Of a stretch of 64,000 nt of DNA, positions 28,401 to 40,816 are shown piece by piece. How positions within the stretch are numbered: the stretch's first letter is position 1; every line of letters starts with the position of its first letter. This DNA is from Dipetalonema caudispina. Lineage: Eukaryota > Nematoda > Chromadorea > Rhabditida > Onchocercidae. The notes beneath the pieces are model-generated. The model saw only the letters and a list, made by a program, of their open reading frames with translations. It did not search any database and was not told where the DNA came from. The stretch is from contig JABVXV010000326.1 in NCBI GenBank assembly GCA_013365325.1, forward strand, positions 1 to 64,000, read 5' to 3'. The position numbers and the translations under genes are program-made.

Positions 28401-31400
28401 TTAAAGTGAAAATGATAAACAAGAAAATTTTCCATAAATTTACTTTTTATACTTATCGCTTCAAAATTGTTCTATTAAGCAATTACTATGTTGCATATTT
28501 AAAAGTCCTTTTTTTTATGAGCTGATGGTCTCTTTTTTTCACTAAATAATTTAAATTTTTGACAGTATTGACTTTGGTAAAATTAATAGTCGACGTAAAT
28601 CTTTGTAAAAGAAAAAAGACAAATGATTACATGTTTATCATCTGATTACGTATATACGTATACGTGTACGTAACCGAAATCATTTGTTCTATTTATATTA
28701 ATCATTAACAATTTCCTAACTTTACTGCATCAATAATCGAAAACATATGATTGATTTTACTTCATCTTCATTTCTTAAAAAATATTTGGTTCATTTATTC
28801 ATTGATGAAATCCGATGAAATGGAATTGTATTGTGGTACGATAAAAGAAGGAGGAGGAAAATTAGGCATTCTGTTGCCCTCATTATTACTGTTGCATCAT
28901 TTTTTTACTTCGAAAGAGATGTAGAAGGTGAAGGAAGGGAAGAGAGTTATGGAGATTGAGGTGACATTTGATGGGTTGAAGAAATAGGAGAAAATGATCA
29001 GGTCAACGATGGGATACTTCCGATGCTTTCTCCTTTATCCTCTTTCCGTCATTTTCAGTGCTATTTCTTCTCTGTTGCAAACGCAATAATATCCGAACCA
29101 ACTGACCACTGACCACCGCTTGAATAACGAACAGACCATTGAACGGATCAAACATCTTGCGAAGAGGAAAAAGAAGGAAAAAAAATTACCCGTTGAGAAA
29201 AAAAGGGGGTCGATAATGGGAAAATTTTTTGAAAAGAATTAGAAATGACTGAATTTGGTACATTAAGCTAAATTGAATTTTGGTATATTTTGTTGAAAAA
29301 TTACCCATTTGTTTTATGAATTTCTTGATGGATAAACATTATGTGAAGCATTATGCATTTCAAATTAGGAAGTGAACTTATATTTTTAAGCCAGAAAATT
29401 AGACTGAGCTTGCATTGTTTAACTTAAATTAGACTGGAGTTCAATTAAACTTTAGATTTGATCATCACTGAACCAGTGGATTAAAATGATTTGGATCATA
29501 TATCAATTCATGTACAAAAAAGTGTATGAGGGAACTGGAGGAGAGAGAGGCATAGGTCAAACTGAGGAATCCCGCCGTGATCTTTGAATTTAAAAATTTT
29601 TGGAATCGACAAATAATTTTGGTTACATATAAAATGCACTGAAGTAAGATAATGTGATATCTGATACAATAATTTGCCGGATTTAAGGGAATTCGAGAAG
29701 AGATTGATTGAACTCACAGTAGGAGGTCATTCTGATAACAGTAGTAGCAACATAAGTTTAGCAATGATAGGTAAATAAAGTACCATAGTTTATCTCTCGA
29801 TACTTAGATATACTTCATACGATATTTGTGTATAAGTCTATTAGCAGATAATTTATGACATTTCGAGAGATAGCTGGGAAAACGAAAGAGGAAAAGGGAA
29901 AGGAAAGTTAGGGTTAAGGTTAAACGAACAATATGAGGTTATAAGATAATTAGGTAAGTCCAGCAATATTGATGGATGTAATGATGATCCATGTTTACCA
30001 ATCATATCTTTGACCACTCATTCTTTTTTTTTTTCCTTTTTTAAAAATTAGGTCAGATAGAAGTAGTAATACTAATTGTCATCGTATAGCTAATAAATCA
30101 TTTTGTTTATTTGCTAACATTTTAAGAGTGCTCTTGTTCATTGTTTATTGAGAAAGATATGATGATATACCTGTCAAGGGAAATAATATGTGCAAATATA
30201 TACCTGTCAGGAGGAAAGATCGGCGGATAGATATTACTTTTCCAACTTAAAATTGAAATGACTGATAAAATAATTTTGTAAAACAAGTATTTCATTAGGT
30301 ATATAACTGAGAACATTTATAGAAAATAAGAAGAGGAAATAATAGTAATCAATGGTGATTTTTAGTACAAGAATTGAAACATTCAAGTATTTAATTTATT
30401 TTAATTCTGATCCAGCAATTCATACTATAAACTCTCAAGATAAGATAGAAATAAAGTTTTATAAACTTATGGTAATAATAATGATTGGTTAGAGGTATCA
30501 ATAAATATTGGTGATATTACTGTAAGAAGGCAATGTTGATAGATATATGTATGGCCAGAAGGTATTTGATGTAAATGTTGCCTATATTGAAGATAAAAAT
30601 CTGCGAGTTTTGACACAGTTTAAGACATTAATTCCTACTTAAATATACTGTTTATTTAACAGAGTTTGGAAGAAGATGATAGGGAGACTTTTAAAAGTTT
30701 AAAAATTATTTGGAAATTTCAAAAATACAAACAGTATATTTGGTTAAAGGGAGTGAAAATATTGGAAAAAAGCGAAAAAGAAATGGGAGAATTGAATTAA
30801 AAGTTAAAGACTAATTAAAGGAAAAGTTCATTCATTCAATAATACCACCATTATTCCATTGCTATATATGATCGTTAGGCTATTTCAGTAAATTCCATTC
30901 ATTACGGACTTCATAAACATACTGTTAAATTTGTTTAATTAGATTAATATGCATGCAATATTATTTTCTTGGCTTATTTGATATCTTTAAGTTGCATGTA
31001 AAATTTTTAAAGAAAAAAGTTCATCCACTGTTCAATTCATGATGAAATGATTGTTTAACAGCTCATTTAATTTCCGAACTTTTTTGACGTTTTTTTTTTT
31101 TTTTTTTTTTTTAAATTTTACATGCAAGAAAAAGGAAGATTTATGAAAAAAACGGGAAGTTTATAATATTGAATTAAAATATTTGCTTGTGATTAAAATT
31201 GGATTTTACTGTTATTTATTAAATAAGTAGGTTTTATTTCGTAGAAGATATTGCTATGATAGATATTTCGACGCGTGGCATCAAGGTTATCTGATCCATT
31301 TTGATTGGTTATTTGAAAGATAACGATAATTTATATTCATTTAGTAGTAGCAAAAGATATTTATAGAATGATAGAGGAATAAATAAAAAGATTAGTAGAA

Positions 31401-34400
31401 GTTATTATTATATTAGTTTGCATGCAATAATATGGAATATTTATCCGAATAAGTTGAATAATTATTTTCATTCAGTATAGTACAATATGGATTTTTCTTA
31501 CCATTAATGACAAACATTATTAGTTCTTTCAATAAAACTACATTATAATCATGGATGATAGGTAATGACCATTATCATCATCCTCATGTTATGGATCTTA
31601 TTAATGGTCATTATCATCCTTAGATTATGATCATATTGTTAATTTTCCTCAAGTTACTTGTGAATCATTTATAAGTTAATGTTTATACTCAGCTGTTCCG
31701 TTTGGTCGTATTAACGATAAATGGATCTCATAAGAGTTCGAATCATCACTGATGCTAGCTTTTGTTTATTTGTTATACTGCAGCTGTTGTTTGAATAATG
31801 ATGATGATGATGATGATGATTGAGAAAGGTGGAAAAGATCTGAGAAAAGATGTGGTTAAAGGTGATAATTTTCACCTGCTTTCTCCTTTCCTAACCCTTG
31901 AATTTGAACTATTTCAATATTATGGATCTCTTCAAGAATTAAACATATGGGAAAGATAAAAAATAAAAATTTAAGTGAATTTTGAATGAAAATTTTAAAC
32001 ATTTGTAATGGTTCTGGAAGATGCTATCAGTAGATAAATAGTAATATTGTCATTAAGTATTATCACTGAAAAATTTATCAACCAGTCGTTCTTGATAACT
32101 TTAAAAATATTCCAACCATCAAACTTAAATCAATTTGATCAGTAGATACGATTTTCTTCCTTTTTTTTTTAATGGAATAATTTATAATTTTATGATTATT
32201 CTAAAATATATCTAATTCCACTGATTAATATGAAATCTTTTGGATTTAATTAAAACTTATCACATTATACCTCAGTTTATTTTTTGAATAATCAACAAAA
32301 GTAATCGTTACAATTATCAGTTGGCTTAATAAGATATTCAGGTTTTTTTTTTCCTTTTTCCCTTTTTTTTTTTTAAATGACATAGAGGGAAGAGAAAAAG
32401 ACAGAGCAGCAGCTGTTTAGCAGTATTTTTATAAATTTGCATAATTTTTGACTGGACAATTACTGATTAGGTTAGGACAAGGACAACCGGTCAAACCATT
32501 TCTAGTAAGAAAATTTCATCTCTTCATCCTCTCTTATATTTTCTTAGCATTCATTTATTCATTAAATGTCATTTGTCATTAACCACAATGATGACAAAAA
32601 TGCTACCATCCTGGGTCATATCTACCACGATCACCACTACTGCAAAACAGTCAGCACAACACCGAATCATTTGGGTCATAGGGTAAAAAAGGAAAGAAGA
32701 CATAGCGATATCTATCCGATCCTTACCCATCAGGCATTTTCAATCTGCTCTCCCTATTGTCTTATTGTCCTGTCCACATATATTCCGGAATATCCATCTG
32801 ATAATATCCGATGGCATGCTGTGTGTCCATGTGTGTGTGTATGTATGTGTGTGTGCGCATGTGCATATGAAAAGAGGTGCACCTGCAATACCCCGTTTTT
32901 CAGTCATCTATTTATTTATTTATTTATCTCATAAAGAGCATACCTCAGCAGGATATCTTTCTCTCTCTCTCTCTCTCTCACCTTCCCAATCTCTCATTTC
33001 TCCACGTTTTTATTTGTCCATCATCTTTTTAGCCATATGGTTTTTTTTTTTGTCTATCCATATAAATTAGTATCTTTAGTCGAATTTCAGCTTCATTTCA
33101 TACAAGCTTTACCTGCAATTGTCATCATGATTAATTGGTACCAATTGTATGAAAAGAATATAATCTTATTTATTGTATTTGCATTGATTAATTGGTTTAA
33201 TGTAAAGCTTAATGAGCTTTTAATGACCTGCTGAATTGTTCCTTAGCTTGTTGCTTATTGTTCATTCATTTATATTTGAAGCATAATAATAAGATTAGAA
33301 TGCATTTATTAGTTTTAAATGAAATTTTTGAATTAATATAGTTTAATGTAAAAATGAAGAAATTCATATTTCATCAATAATTAAGCAGCAATCCGATCAA
33401 TCAATCAATCAATCATTGAATCAATGAAGCCATTTGTTGATGAACAATTAAAGCAATAATTTAAATTGTTGAAGCATTTGTTTAACGTTTTTTCCTACTT
33501 CATTATTTCAAAATCTGACAAATTATTTTTCGTTTTCACTTTCTTCTCGGCATATTAATTCAAATTTTAAGTCAAGCATTATTATTATTAAAGAAGCAAA
33601 AGAGGGCATAAATTAACTAATGTTAAAGAGTGGACGGAAATGGTAAAAATTTGGAGATTTTTGAATTTCAACATCTTTTTTCCAAACATGTCATACTAAA
33701 ATTCATTCAAGAACCGAAATGATGCTTATAAACAAGCATTTGATGCAAATGTATTGAAAAAAACATAAAATTGAGAATTAAATAAATATATAAACTTCAT
33801 TGATACGGTTTACATTGGATCATCATCTGTTTATGATGGATGATTTATAATAGAAGACGAAGTATTCGAATTAAATTATTTGTTGAAATTTTAAATAACT
33901 TTCACGTAATAGTTAATGATTAACATGGAAATTCATAGCAAATTAGCTACAATTATTAATATTAGCATGCATGCTGTTTTACTTGCATATATATATATTT
34001 CATTTCATTATAGTTTCAATTAAATCCAAACATTTGCAAAGAAAATGTAGTAGAAAGAGTAAAACGAATACTATTTTAAGCAAGATGATAAATGCGCTTA
34101 AAAATGTGCAACATTTTGTAGCCTACAGTGTTTCTTCCTCTTTTTTTTTTTCCTCAAAAATTCTCTGATATATTTTTAAACCAGTATTTGAGCAAAAGTT
34201 TGGTATCAAAAAAAAAAAGGCATTGATGACCGGTGACGACAAGAAGATATGGAAAAAAAATATAAGGAATGATGGAAATGAATTGGTTCCATCTACTATT
34301 TTGTTTTTTTTTTTTCTTCAGACATCTTACTATTCCTGTCGATTTATATTAAAAAAAAAAGAAAAAAAAATAAAAAATTACCATAAACGAATCATTTCAA

Positions 34401-36877
34401 GAAAAAACAAAAGAAAAAAATTGATTTTTATCATGAAAATCACGGAAAGTTTTTCACATCGTTGAAAAAATTTTTCACCTGAAAAAAAAATTTTTTTTTC
34501 CTTTTACACTAGTGTCATTCAATGTTTGATTAATTTAATTGTTTGCTAATTTTCTCTTTCTAAAAGGATGATCTTCTATTTATTAAAAACAAAAAAAAAG
34601 CAATTTAAATCTCCGAAAAAAAAAAAAAAAACATCTACCATCCATTAGATTAACCTGAAGTAAATTTTTAAATCTTATTTGAGGGACAATTTTTTCCCCA
34701 AATATTTCATGTTTTGAAGATGTTATTTTAAATTGAAATTTCTTATCAATAATTTTCAAATAATCTATTAATTCTAGAAAAATATTAACGAACAGAAATG
34801 AAATTATTTTATTTAGCATTGTACTGTATAGAAATTGAACAAATATGAATACAATAATTAAATAATTTGAAGAAGGTCAGTATTTGAGTGCTTGACGGAA
34901 GATATTATCGAATAAAAATACATTGTCGATTTAATAGTGACATCACAAAAGGAATCTCAAAAGAGTGACATACTCTTAATGATTAAGCTGAAAAATATTC
35001 ATTTGGATGATATTTAAATAATTATTGTTGCATTATAATATATTCTCACTTATCATTCAACATCACATTATTATTCATTTTCCATAGTTTATTCAACAGC
35101 AATTCTTCATTCCATCGGTCTATCGATCTATCAATCTATCTGAGATATTATTAATGAAGATATATATACAACCTGCTATTTCATCATATAATGATGACCT
35201 TCTTATAATCATCAACAGATGTATTTATTGGTATTTCTTTTGTTTCTACTTACCTAAATACCTTTTCAAACAGTAGAATAATTTTAAATGTTAAGTTTTC
35301 CAATATTTTTTCGCTTAATATTTTCTTCACTATTTTTCCATCTCTCTTCTTCTTTCTTTCTTTTTCCAATTTGACATTTGCTTTCCATAATAATAATGAT
35401 AACAATTATAATTAATAATAATAGTAGTAATAATAATCTTAACTAAGGATACATTATCATTTTTTTCCTTTTTTCCTTTTTTTTTTTATTATTTTGTACT
35501 GCTTGTAAAAAAAAAATTAAGAGTTATATATTATTTTTAATTTTTGGAGTTTTTTTTTTTGACAAAAAAATTGAAGCAAAAGTATTGTATGTGCAAAAAT
35601 TAATTGTTGAAATCATTTCAGATGAAAAATTTGCATTTTTGGTACCATCCGTACAAGCAGCAATTTGTTTGTTATTCGCCGCAATTTGTTCTGGTTCTCC
35701 AGTTATCATTCAGTATGCAGAAGATGCTCTTGTAAACGTTTTACGATGTGATCCGGTATGTTCGTATTTTTTTGATTTTCGTCTAATTAGGATATGCGAC
35801 GTTATTTATGGTTAGAAAAGGGTAGGATGATGGAGAGAAAATAAGTGAGGGTTGATATAGTGCATCTTAATGTTAAGGCTGTGTTTTTTTTTTTTTTTTT
35901 TTAAGAATTTTGAAATTTTAAGAAAAAATTTTGAAAATTTTCACATTTTAATTATTAGCATTGTCTAAACCTTGCATTTTATGTCTTTTTTCTAGCAAAT
36001 TTTGTACCCCTATATGAATACGGTGCATAATCTTGTAACGGGTTCCAATAGCGGTCATGAAAAACGAAATCCATCACCAAGTAGCCTGGTTGCGCCACCT
36101 ACGTCCGAATCACCGCATACGCCATCTTTGACACCACCAAATGCATCCTCAGCAGGAGTACCAGAAGTGTCATTATCGTTAGCATGCTCTCAGCGCACTT
36201 CTCCGGAAAGCAGTAACCAAGGCGTCGGTGATGATTCCGGTTTCATCAGTGGTTTCTCAAGTCCAGCAACTGTTTTAAGCACTAGCAAGGTTGACTGTTG
36301 CTATAAATTTTTTGCAAATTTGAAGTAAAACATAAATCAAAATCGGTGAAAAGATGAAATTTCATCATAGAATACAATTTTAATAGTTACGGTAAATTTT
36401 TGTGGTTTGCCTGTAACAATCAATAACTTGATGGGGTGAGAATTTTAATTTTGAGAATTTAATCTTCCATTAGTAATTTCTATCCAACAACAAATTATTT
36501 CCATCAACAAATGCTACACTGTTATTATCGGAATCGTATTCAATGGGAAAAGTATTGCTTTTATATTCATTGTAGCAGTTCACTTCAATTTTTCCAATAA
36601 TATTAAATAGCAAAAAAAAAAAAAGAAAATTTCCCTCAATTATGTAAAATATTTTATTCCAAAAATTAAAATTAATTAGTCCATTTTCCTATTTCAGTTT
36701 GGAAATCACAATGTAGGAGGAAGTAAAGGAAATTCTTCGACGTATTCACGACGACGTTTGAGGCGTACCATTAATGTTGCACACCTCAATTGTATCCATA
36801 GATCATATGAAAATATGGATAACGGTGTAATAGCATATTATCATGCTAGTGAAGATGATTTTCTCAGTTCATATTGA
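14453..36877 (+). CDS. cyd-1: D-type cyclin (G1/S cyclin), eight exons
   Basis: Regulatory subunit of a CDK4/6-type kinase that drives G1 progression and phosphorylates pocket proteins. Exons: 14453-14719, 15088-15180, 15321-15449, 15704-15919, 16044-16191, 35622-35755 (or 35583-35755), 35996-36289, 36698-36877; all phases agree, giving 486 aa (or 499). Residues 1-120 are Ser/Thr/Gln-rich with a Q5 run. The cyclin box spans exons 3-5. VDRFLSVQ, SSKVK and QGELLVLNKLNW match cyclin D signatures and keep the CDK-contact Lys and Glu; RQQVIEW replaces the MRAIL patch. Exon 6 starts the second cyclin fold. Exon 7 is Ser/Pro-rich with several SP/TP sites, PEST-like, suggesting phospho-regulated turnover. 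An AG at 14448-14449, 3 nt before the ATG, fits a spliced-leader acceptor. Intron 5 is about 19.4 kb. An FRCTE motif lies at residues 4-8. Family call sure; exon 6 boundary not. Confidence 0.93.
22102..22130. repeat. (TAG)n microsatellite
   Basis: An uninterrupted AGT/TAG array of about ten units inside the large cyclin D intron. Confidence 0.95.
22834..23215. repeat. Degenerate tandem repeat, about four units
   Basis: Copies of a unit carrying CAATATCACTACAT-like words, then ATCATCATAT-rich sequence, then often an A run and AAAATCCTAT, start near 22845, 22963, 23065 and 23153. Spacings shrink (about 118, 102 and 88 bp), so the units are diverged or truncated. It lies in the large cyclin D intron and resembles a decayed minisatellite. 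Confidence 0.45.
23804..23835. repeat. (ACT)n-(AGT)n perfect palindrome
   Basis: An array of five ACT units is followed directly by its complement, five AGT units, giving a loopless inverted repeat of about 30 bp. It lies in the large cyclin D intron. Such arrays can form hairpins and are prone to length change. Confidence 0.9.
25445..25474. repeat. (TA)n microsatellite
   Basis: About 15 TA units, uninterrupted, in the large cyclin D intron. Confidence 0.95.
32826..32986. repeat. (TG)n and (TC)n microsatellites
   Basis: An interrupted TG array at about 32826-32866 is followed by a (TTTA)n stretch near 32909-32926 and a TC array at about 32959-32980. Together they create an apparent 122-codon frame at 32566-32934 that ends in Cys/Val repeats and is not taken as a gene. 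Confidence 0.85.
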
Positions 36878-39800
36878 AATGATCGAAGAATGAGTGGAAA
36901 GAAAAAGAAAAGAAAAAAAAAATGAAGAAGGAACAATTTAAAATTTTTTAATGATATTATGGAATTCTTGTATTATCTCTCTATCTTCATATTAGGAAAT
37001 TATGAATATTATCATCATATCTGTCTGCTGTCCTTCTTTTTTTTCCATTAGCAAGCAGATATGTACATGTGTGTTTCTTTTCTTTTCTTTTTTTCTTTTG
37101 AAATTTTATTATTCTTGTGATGAAAACTTTTCTGGCGGTTTTATTTACCCATTGAAATTTAGTATATTATAAAATGTTTTCATCACAAGAAATAGTTATT
37201 TACAGGGAAAAGGGAAGAAAATGCATCTATCAAATTTGAAGTATTATTGTTTTATTTTTTTTCAATTCCTCCCACTGGCTTTTATCGGAATTTTTCACTC
37301 AATCAAGTTCTCTTCATTTTTTCTAAAACAGTTTTTAAATTATTATTACATTTGTGGTCTTGCTACCATTACTGTTCATATTTTCAATCATTGTCACCTA
37401 TTCATTCATCCATTCAATTACCTATTCATTCATTCATTTATTCATTCATTCATTCATTTGTTCATTTGTCATCCTCAATTTTTCTATTTTTTACGATTTT
37501 TTAAAATAAAATCCCAAAAATTTCTACTCTTTTTTTTCCTAACCTATCAATTGTATATCACTTTGTCTTTTTAGCATTCCGTTCATTCTTCCGTGTGGTT
37601 TTTCTTTCGTGTTTCTTTTACATAAAATTTTTCTTTATCATCACTTCAAATGATTGAATTTACGCTATGTTTCATGTTTCTAATATAATTTTAGGTTGAT
37701 GTTGAAATTTCAGTTCAACTCAAATTTGTCTTTCTGCTGCTATTATATAAAACATTTTATTTCCGGAAACCGTTAGAAGCGGGGAGAGGAAAAATAACAA
37801 TGTTGAGAATTCTTTTCTTTCTTTTTTTGATGTTGATCTACCTCGATATCTTTTTAAAATGATTAATTAATTTACATGATTTAAATGAATGTTTCGGTTT
37901 TCCTTATGCACCAATTGACATAAACAAAACAAAATGGAGGATTTAGAAGAAAAAAGAATGGAATAATTAAAATTTTTATCTTTAATTACCATTCTGATTT
38001 CAGATTCCTGTATTCCTGGTAATTAAATGTTTGTGATATCAGCTATCGTTTTACTTTTACTTTAATTTTTCATGAAAAAAAAAGAAAAAAAAAAGGAAGA
38101 GATTGTTCCGAAATTCTGAAATATCATCTGGCTGGGGTAAATAATGATATTGATCATATTGATTGTTGGGTACCAATTATCACCACCATTATATTTTATC
38201 ATTTTGTGTGTATTTGTATTTATGTATGTGTGTGTGTATGTTTGTGTATGTGTATGTGTGTGTGTGTGTGTGAGTGAGTGTGTGTGTATGTTTGTATGTG
38301 GATCTATTTCTATATGTGTATTTCTTTGGATACGCTTTATCAAATCACCTCAAAAATCTTTGATCTATGTAAATGTCTTCATGTTCCATGTAAATAAATT
38401 TGAAATTTTTTGAGAAATTTCAAAAATTTACTACACCTTTCTTTTTCATTCTACAAAACAATCTTTAGGATTTCTATTATCCTTTTGTTTTTCCATTTTC
38501 CGCTTTTTTTTTTTCCTCCTCCTCCTTCCATCCTTTACCCCACTTTATTCTTCACTAATACAATCCAATAGCTGTTGCAATATCTTATTATGATTATACT
38601 TTGATCAATCAAAATCAGTCAATCAATCAATGATTAGTTTATTTGAATACTTATTTTAAATTTGATTTTTTTTTTCTCCTTCCTTTTTAATCCAAATTTT
38701 TTACCTTTCATTTTGATTAGTTATTTTCATCCTTTAATTTTTCTAACAAATTATTGATTTACATCATATATATTTTGATTTCACTTTCGATAATTTCATG
38801 TTTTTTTCATTTTCCTTTTTTTTTTCTTTTTTTGCCTCCCATCCCATCTTTCGTTTCTTTCTTGCTTTTTTGCTGATTTATTCACTGTGACATAATGGAA
38901 ATGTTTATTTTATTTTATTTTTGAATGAAATGAATCCATACTAATATTTTATGTGTCCAACAAAATATTCCGCAAAATTTAGCAAATTGTAAGCTAATAT
39001 TTGCTTACTAATTTGAATTTCTATCATTTGATGTTATTTCAACAATATGATAACTTTCACAAATTATAAGCAATAAAAAGTAGAAGTAATTTTTGAATTT
39101 TTTTACCTGTTGAAGAAAAAAAAAGAAAAAAAAAAACGCTTTACATGTAGAAAATAACTGAACGATCAAATCTAATACTGTTATAGTTGGTGAAAATATC
39201 ACTTAACAACAACACCGAATATTCGGCGGGAGAATGAGAGAATGCAAGTTGAAAATGGTTTATGCTAATTCTGATCTTCTTCATTCAGTATTTTATTTCT
39301 GCAAATGCAACGACAGAAGATTGATGAGAGAGAAAAAGAAAAAATATGAAAAAAAAAAAACAACTTGATTATTTCGGGAATGACTGTTGCTTTTTGTTTT
39401 TTTCTTTTATGGCAATCAATTCGAAAATTTTATTAATAATCATTCATTAATGAATATTCATCATTTATATCTCTTTTAATTCAAGTTAATTTTTATTGAG
39501 TAATCTAGTAAAATGTTACAAATTAAAATTTTTTTTTTTGTTATCTTCTCATTCTTTGAAATTAATTTAGCTACTACTACTACTACTTGTTGTACTATTT
39601 ATTACTAGTACTACTATGATTTTGAGTTGCACATTTAATGACAGGCAAAGACGATAGTAAAAGATGATCGTTGAAAAATTGTGAATTTTGTTCCACTTGT
39701 CTGACAGAAATCAAGGCAAAATTAACGATGAAAATTTAGAGGGAAATTTCAGGAAATTAAATGGCTATTTGTTCTATTGATCAAAAAATCGTCCGAAAAT

Positions 39801-40615
39801 TTTCGGTAAAAATTTGTTCGAGCTATTTCTTTGAAATGATCGATGATAGCTGAAAAACTAAAATGAGTGACCGACTATTTCGTTGGATAAGATAGAATGA
39901 TACAGTTAGTTAGTTAGTTAGTTATTTGTGTCACTATTATCTATTCGAAACAAAAAAAAGAAAAGAGAGAAAAAATTAAAAGTATTTTTTCTTCCATTTT
40001 ACTCATTTCCTTCAAACTTTTACCAATTCATTCAATTTAAAATTAAATTTGAAATAGAAAATATAATTTTTCATCTTTTTAATAAGAAGAAAAGAATGAA
40101 TGAAAGTGAAAAAGAAAAACTAATCAATTTTTGAAACTTTTTTTATAATTCATTTATGATCGAAAAGAAAAAAAAAAAAAAAACAAAAGGAAAAGAAAAT
40201 GAAAGTCAAAAAAAAAAAAAAAAAAAGGAGGCAAAAAAGACGAACGAATTATTATAGCATTCAAATATACACATTGTAATGTCTGCATGATTTGAATTCC
40301 TATTTCACATTTATTATTACCATTTCCAATACAAAAAAAAAAAACAAGAAAAGAAAAGTTTAATTTGAATTAATAACATACTTAGCAATATTTTAAAATT
40401 ATGCAAGGATAAGTAAAAGAAAAATAATCCTTTTTCATTTTCTTCTACCTAACCTTTGAACCGTAACAAAAAATGAAAAAAAAAAAAAAAAAACCTTCAA
40501 TAAAAACAAAATATTTGACACATAAATAGCTTCAATATTAAAATAGATGATCATTTCTAAATTCATATAAAAATAAAAAGAGAATATTAAACTTATGTAA
40601 TAATTTAACCAAACA
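36878..40615. other. Cyclin D 3' UTR and convergent intergenic spacer
   Basis: After the cyclin D stop, the first clear AATAAA is at 37505-37510, a possible but distant poly(A) signal. The rest is AT-rich spacer with a (CATT)n array (about 37400-37462), an interrupted GT array (about 38201-38301) and poly(T) runs. The frames at 37221-37574 and 38062-38413 are products of these repeats. No exon was recognised. Confidence 0.6.
38201..38301. repeat. Interrupted (TG)n microsatellite
   Basis: About 100 bp of TG repeats broken by A, T and AG interruptions, in the spacer after cyclin D. It generates spurious open frames on both strands. Confidence 0.95.
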
Positions 40616-40621
40616 TTTATT
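40616..40621 (-). terminator. Poly(A) signal candidate for the minus-strand gene at 40817
   Basis: TTTATT on the plus strand reads AATAAA on the minus strand, about 196 nt beyond the stop codon of the small gene at 40817-42059. Spacing fits a nematode 3' UTR, but AATAAA is common by chance in this AT-rich DNA. Confidence 0.35.
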
Positions 40622-40816
40622 GAATTAATTTTTTATAAAAAAAAAACATTTTAAGCACGAATAATTAATACAATCAAATTATGTAATTAATTCGCAAAAT
40701 GCATAGATAATATAGTAACATTGTAATTATAACAAAATAAAACATTACTACAAATATATTTGCATATGCAGCTCCCTTCAAAATAATATTTCAATCATTT
40801 AATGAATAATTTAAAT

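Larger units (their letters stand above)
16192..35582 (+). other. Giant cyclin D intron 5 (about 19.4 kb)
   Basis: The donor GTGAGT at 16192 is strong, and the exons on both sides belong to one cyclin fold with matching phase (phase 1). The other introns of this gene are about 125-410 bp. Inside are microsatellites, poly(T)/(A) tracts, GC-richer patches (about 17395-17580, 19700-19800, 23215-23330, 26430-26700, 28900-29160), degenerate repeats and a few long but low-complexity frames. No nested gene is firmly supported. The alternative acceptor is at 35621. Confidence 0.85.

Noticed and set aside
31680..31765. Possible tRNA because of a GTTCGAATC-like word
   Set aside because: No acceptor stem, D arm or anticodon arm could be folded around it.
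32566..32934. 122-codon plus-strand open frame in the giant intron
   Set aside because: Its last third is made by TG and TTTA microsatellites, it shows no domain, and a frame of this length is not far outside chance in a 64 kb AT-rich window.
37221..37574. 117-codon frame rich in Phe, His and Ser
   Set aside because: It is produced by (CATT)n repeats downstream of cyclin D.
38062..38413. Frames on both strands with Cys/Val or His/Thr repeats
   Set aside because: These are direct translations of the TG microsatellite.
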